This document shows positions 61,517-64,000 of a DNA stretch of 64,000 bases, piece after piece. The stretch is taken from assembly GCA_944548615.1 (NCBI GenBank), contig OX155971.1, positions 27,020,072 to 27,084,071 on the forward strand, in the 5' to 3' direction. Numbering within the stretch: position 1 is the stretch's first letter; the number at the start of each line of letters is the position of its first letter. Position numbers and translations under genes: made by a program. Under the pieces are notes generated by a model. It saw only the letters and a list, made by a program, of their open reading frames with translations. It ran no database searches and was not told the origin of the DNA. Source of the stretch: Micropterix aruncella. Lineage: Eukaryota > Arthropoda > Insecta > Lepidoptera > Micropterigidae.

Positions 61517-62220
61517 CTAGCTGACCCGTGCCCACTTCGTTGGGCGGTAAAACTTTTTACCTGTGATGAAATTATGAGTGTGGTTCGGTTAGTACTGAGT
61601 GCTATGATTTATTTCCTGACTGCCAAAAGAAGTTTTTTATTTTTACTGCATATGTATGTATGTATTTTCATGCCAATTTCGTATTATCTCTTTAACTATG
61701 CCGTATTATCTCTTTAACTATTTATGCAGTAAAAGGGAAAAGTATTTTGTTTTAAACGATTGAGACGGTAAATTTACTTATTTTGATAAGAATTCATAAT
61801 TGTTGATAATATGACCAATAAACATGACTTAACGATTTAAATTATTTTTTTAATATAAAATACTACTTTTTGTGACTTAAATATAAAAGTTAGGCATATG
61901 TTGTCGCTGACTTTTTTGTAGGCATTATCAATCTCTACAACTTTTCTCTAGAACTTAATCATATATCTCTCATCGTTTTAAGGCAGCGTTAGTTAGAAAC
62001 GTTTTCGTTCGACCGCTTATTCTTCGACTTACTTTGCAAATCCGACTACCACGAAAAAGTCTTTTCATTTTTCGGATTAATATATAGCCTATGACACTTA
62101 CAAATAACGTGGCTTTCTATTGGTAAAAGATTTTTCAAAATCGGTTCAGTAGATCCAGAGATTACTTCCTACAACGTCACAAACTTTACCTTGGTAAGTC
62201 GCTCTGTATTTTCTATATTA
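61517..62220 (-). mobile_element. Non-autonomous Helitron
   Basis: On the minus strand the 3' end reads GCCCAACGAAGTGGGC (5-pair stem), ACGGGTCAG, CTAG (61517-61520), then host T: a textbook Helitron terminus. The interior contains AATATATAGCCTATGACAC and TTTTTCAAAATCGGTTCAGT, blocks I recall as widespread in insect repeats of this type. The 5' end is approximate (about 62220, near TATAGAAAATAC). No ORF. Confidence 0.7.
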
Positions 62221-62354
62221 TTAAAACGGTTCAAATATTCACAATGTGTTTTTCTGATCTACATACATCCTCGAGGTACCAGGACAACATAAAATACAGA
62301 CTCTGGTCATTGCCAAGGACTACTCGACCATCTACATCTGTATCTACTGTCACG

Positions 62355-63204
62355 CAGGCGCGGATCTACGTCTTGTTTTTGAGGGGGGGAGGGGTGGGGG
62401 GCGGGCGGACATTAGGGGTGGGGTTTCTGTCTATAGATAGTTAAAATAAATTATAGTGTGAATTTAGGGCATCCAATATGCTGTTAGATAGGTAATTAAG
62501 TAACTAAGGATTATAAAAAGGGAAAAGGTATAATGAATACACTCGTACGTTTTTATTTTACTTCTAAATGAATAATGAACAAATGATACATAATAGTGTA
62601 TAACACAGAATTAAATTACAAATTGCGGTTTCCGGTGTTTTTTCTTTGCAAATCTTTTAATTATCTTTTCTTTGTCTACTGGAATATCAAAATGAATATG
62701 CAGGAGTGCCAACCCTGTTAACCTATCGTCTACCATCGTGGATCGTAGCCAGGTTTTTAGTCGCCTCAGAGTTGAAAAACTTCTTTCAGCAGTCGCCACA
62801 CTTACGGTCAAGGAGGCCATGATAAGGATGAGGCAATGTATGCCAGGGTAGATGAATTCGTTGGCCAGATCTAGAACATCTAGAATATTTTTTGGTTCCG
62901 AATAAGCGGGATTATTTCTCTTTTACCTTCTAAAACTTTCTTTCCAGATCTTGTATTCTCCCAGAACTCCTGCCGCATGAACTCCTAGGAGACTCTTATG
63001 TCAGTGTAAAAGTATCAATGCAGTCGTTTAGTCATCAGTGTATAATAGACGTATAATTGTCAGTGTAGGTAGACGATAAAATCTGTAGATTGTAGGTAAT
63101 CGCCATTCAGGAATCTTGCCCGCTTTTTGTCATCAATTTTTTTTTCAATCCTTGTTGGGGGGGCGGTCGCCCCCTCCGCCCCTCCCCCCATATATCCGCG
63201 CCTG
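62355..63204 (-). mobile_element. hAT derivative (850 bases) with G-rich subterminal tracts
   Basis: Terminal inverted repeats CAGGCGCGGAT at both ends (11 of 11). Flanks CTGTCACG (62347-62354) and CTGCCACG (63205-63212) match 7 of 8, the target length used by hAT. Inside each tip lies a G-rich tract oriented the same way relative to the end (about 62380-62407 plus; 63160-63192 minus). It encodes only the transposase C-terminal dimerisation region, so it depends on another element. Confidence 0.85.
62611..62895 (-). pseudogene. hAT transposase C-terminal dimerisation fragment
   Basis: YPGIHCLILIMASLTVSVA, TAERSFSTLRRLKTWLR and DDRLTGLALLHIH form the hAT family dimerisation block, close to ZMYM-like hAT proteins. 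The frame is open from about 62895 down to the stop at 62611. The DDE core, zinc finger and N-terminus are deleted. It cannot catalyse transposition alone. Confidence 0.85.
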
Positions 63205-63212
63205 CTGCCACG

Positions 63213-64000
63213 AACAGATACGGGGAGGGGGGGGGGGAGAGGATAGACTCGCCAGCTTTATCAGGAGCGGTAAATTTCAACGTAACGTCCAGACGGCTGA
63301 GACAGCACTTAATATTCCACATTTGACAAGATTGATTACCACAATTCCATCATCCCATCTCTCGTGCCGGTTATACAAAACCTTAACCGATAATATTGTA
63401 TTTATTCAACCTGTGACCATAACAAATAAATCCATTATAGAGTCTGAATTACAAGACATAGATTGATAATTTAACGTATATTTTATTATTTTTCTAAAAA
63501 CTGCATTAAATATTATCAATTATTTTTTTAATTATTTTTTGATGAATTTATTTATTTGAGTTATTGTAAAATTGTGTTAATCTAAAAGTTTAATTTTTGG
63601 GATAATTTTTAATGATTTCTTTTAATTTTTTTTTAAATTTAATTCAATGGCCTATTGAATAGTTTTTATATTGAGATCTTTTTTGCGAATCTTCAGTTAA
63701 CCGAAGACGACGGGGCATCTGTGTCGCATAGCTTCAAAAATCATTTTATAAATTATCGAATACGAATAATTTATAAATTATATTTTTTCTATGTTTTTGA
63801 TACATCAGAAACTGAGCAATCAGCAAAAGAATTAAATTATTGTTTAAAAATATACCGTTTTTTTAATATCGAAAAAGACCAACGAAATATAGGGATTTTA
63901 AATGAATTAATAAAATATTTATGGCGACTTTTTCAATAAGTTTTTTTATCTTTTAGTGCGTTTTTTAGGACGTACGTATGATTTCTGAGTTAAATAATAA
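63213..64000. other. Unassigned stretch to window end
   Basis: A 116-codon frame (63116-63466) overlaps the hAT end and looks chimeric. The 94-codon frame at 63655-63939 is unrecognised. Otherwise AT-rich. Confidence 0.35.

Overview
This window looks like intergenic or heterochromatin-like DNA from an insect nuclear genome, most likely a moth or butterfly. It is very AT-rich and has AATAAA signals and a GT-AG intron. It also carries very long (TA)n arrays, an insect CLIP-type serine protease fragment, and dense layers of LINE, Helitron, piggyBac, hAT and Penelope-like debris. I see no bacterial-style operons, no CRISPR array and no intact host gene. The placement in Lepidoptera is inferred from the look of the repeats, not from a database search.

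Layout. 0-10 kb: LINE 3' ends, a TTTTTCGAC minisatellite, a (TA)n / inverted-repeat / (TA)n composite at 3.1-4.0 kb, a tRNA-like sequence and an in-frame tandem-repeat ORF (repeat X). 10-17 kb: an S element, a decayed Helitron helicase with its 3' terminus, and a 1.4-kb TTAA-type element (P) inserted in an older repeat (R). 17-27 kb: a LINE 5'-truncated at its YADD box, repeat E copies including a 255-bp-arm palindrome, a 5S rRNA-like sequence joined to a LINE tail, and nested LINEs A and B. 27-31 kb: a Penelope-like GIY-YIG relic and the best gene in the window, a complete piggyBac-like transposon with an apparently intact 599-aa transposase. 31-41 kb: LINE relics, a repeat E copy split by two other elements, four nested S segments, and two hairpin-bearing T repeats. 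41-48 kb: an internally deleted piggyBac relative, an assembly gap of 200 N beside a 207-bp-arm palindrome, a 334-bp TTAA MITE and two (TA)n arrays. 48-58 kb: more LINE, S and E copies, and twin perfect hairpins. 58-64 kb: a second repeat X copy split by a 1.1-kb insertion carrying trypsin and CLIP pieces in reversed order, a non-autonomous Helitron and an 850-bp hAT derivative.

How the parts work together. The DNA is mostly a record of insertion into insertion, and uninterrupted copies elsewhere in the window let several boundaries be read directly. The piggyBac transposase is the only protein here that still looks able to act, and it could mobilise elements carrying its own CCCTTTGACGACC tips. 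The TTAA-flanked non-autonomous elements at 14.8, 33.2, 41.6 and 45.7 kb have related but different tips, so each probably depends on another transposase. The strongest leads for something undescribed are the (TA)n-bounded palindrome family, the order-inverted protease retrocopy or capture, the two in-frame copies of repeat X, and the element P family with its promoter-exon-donor architecture.
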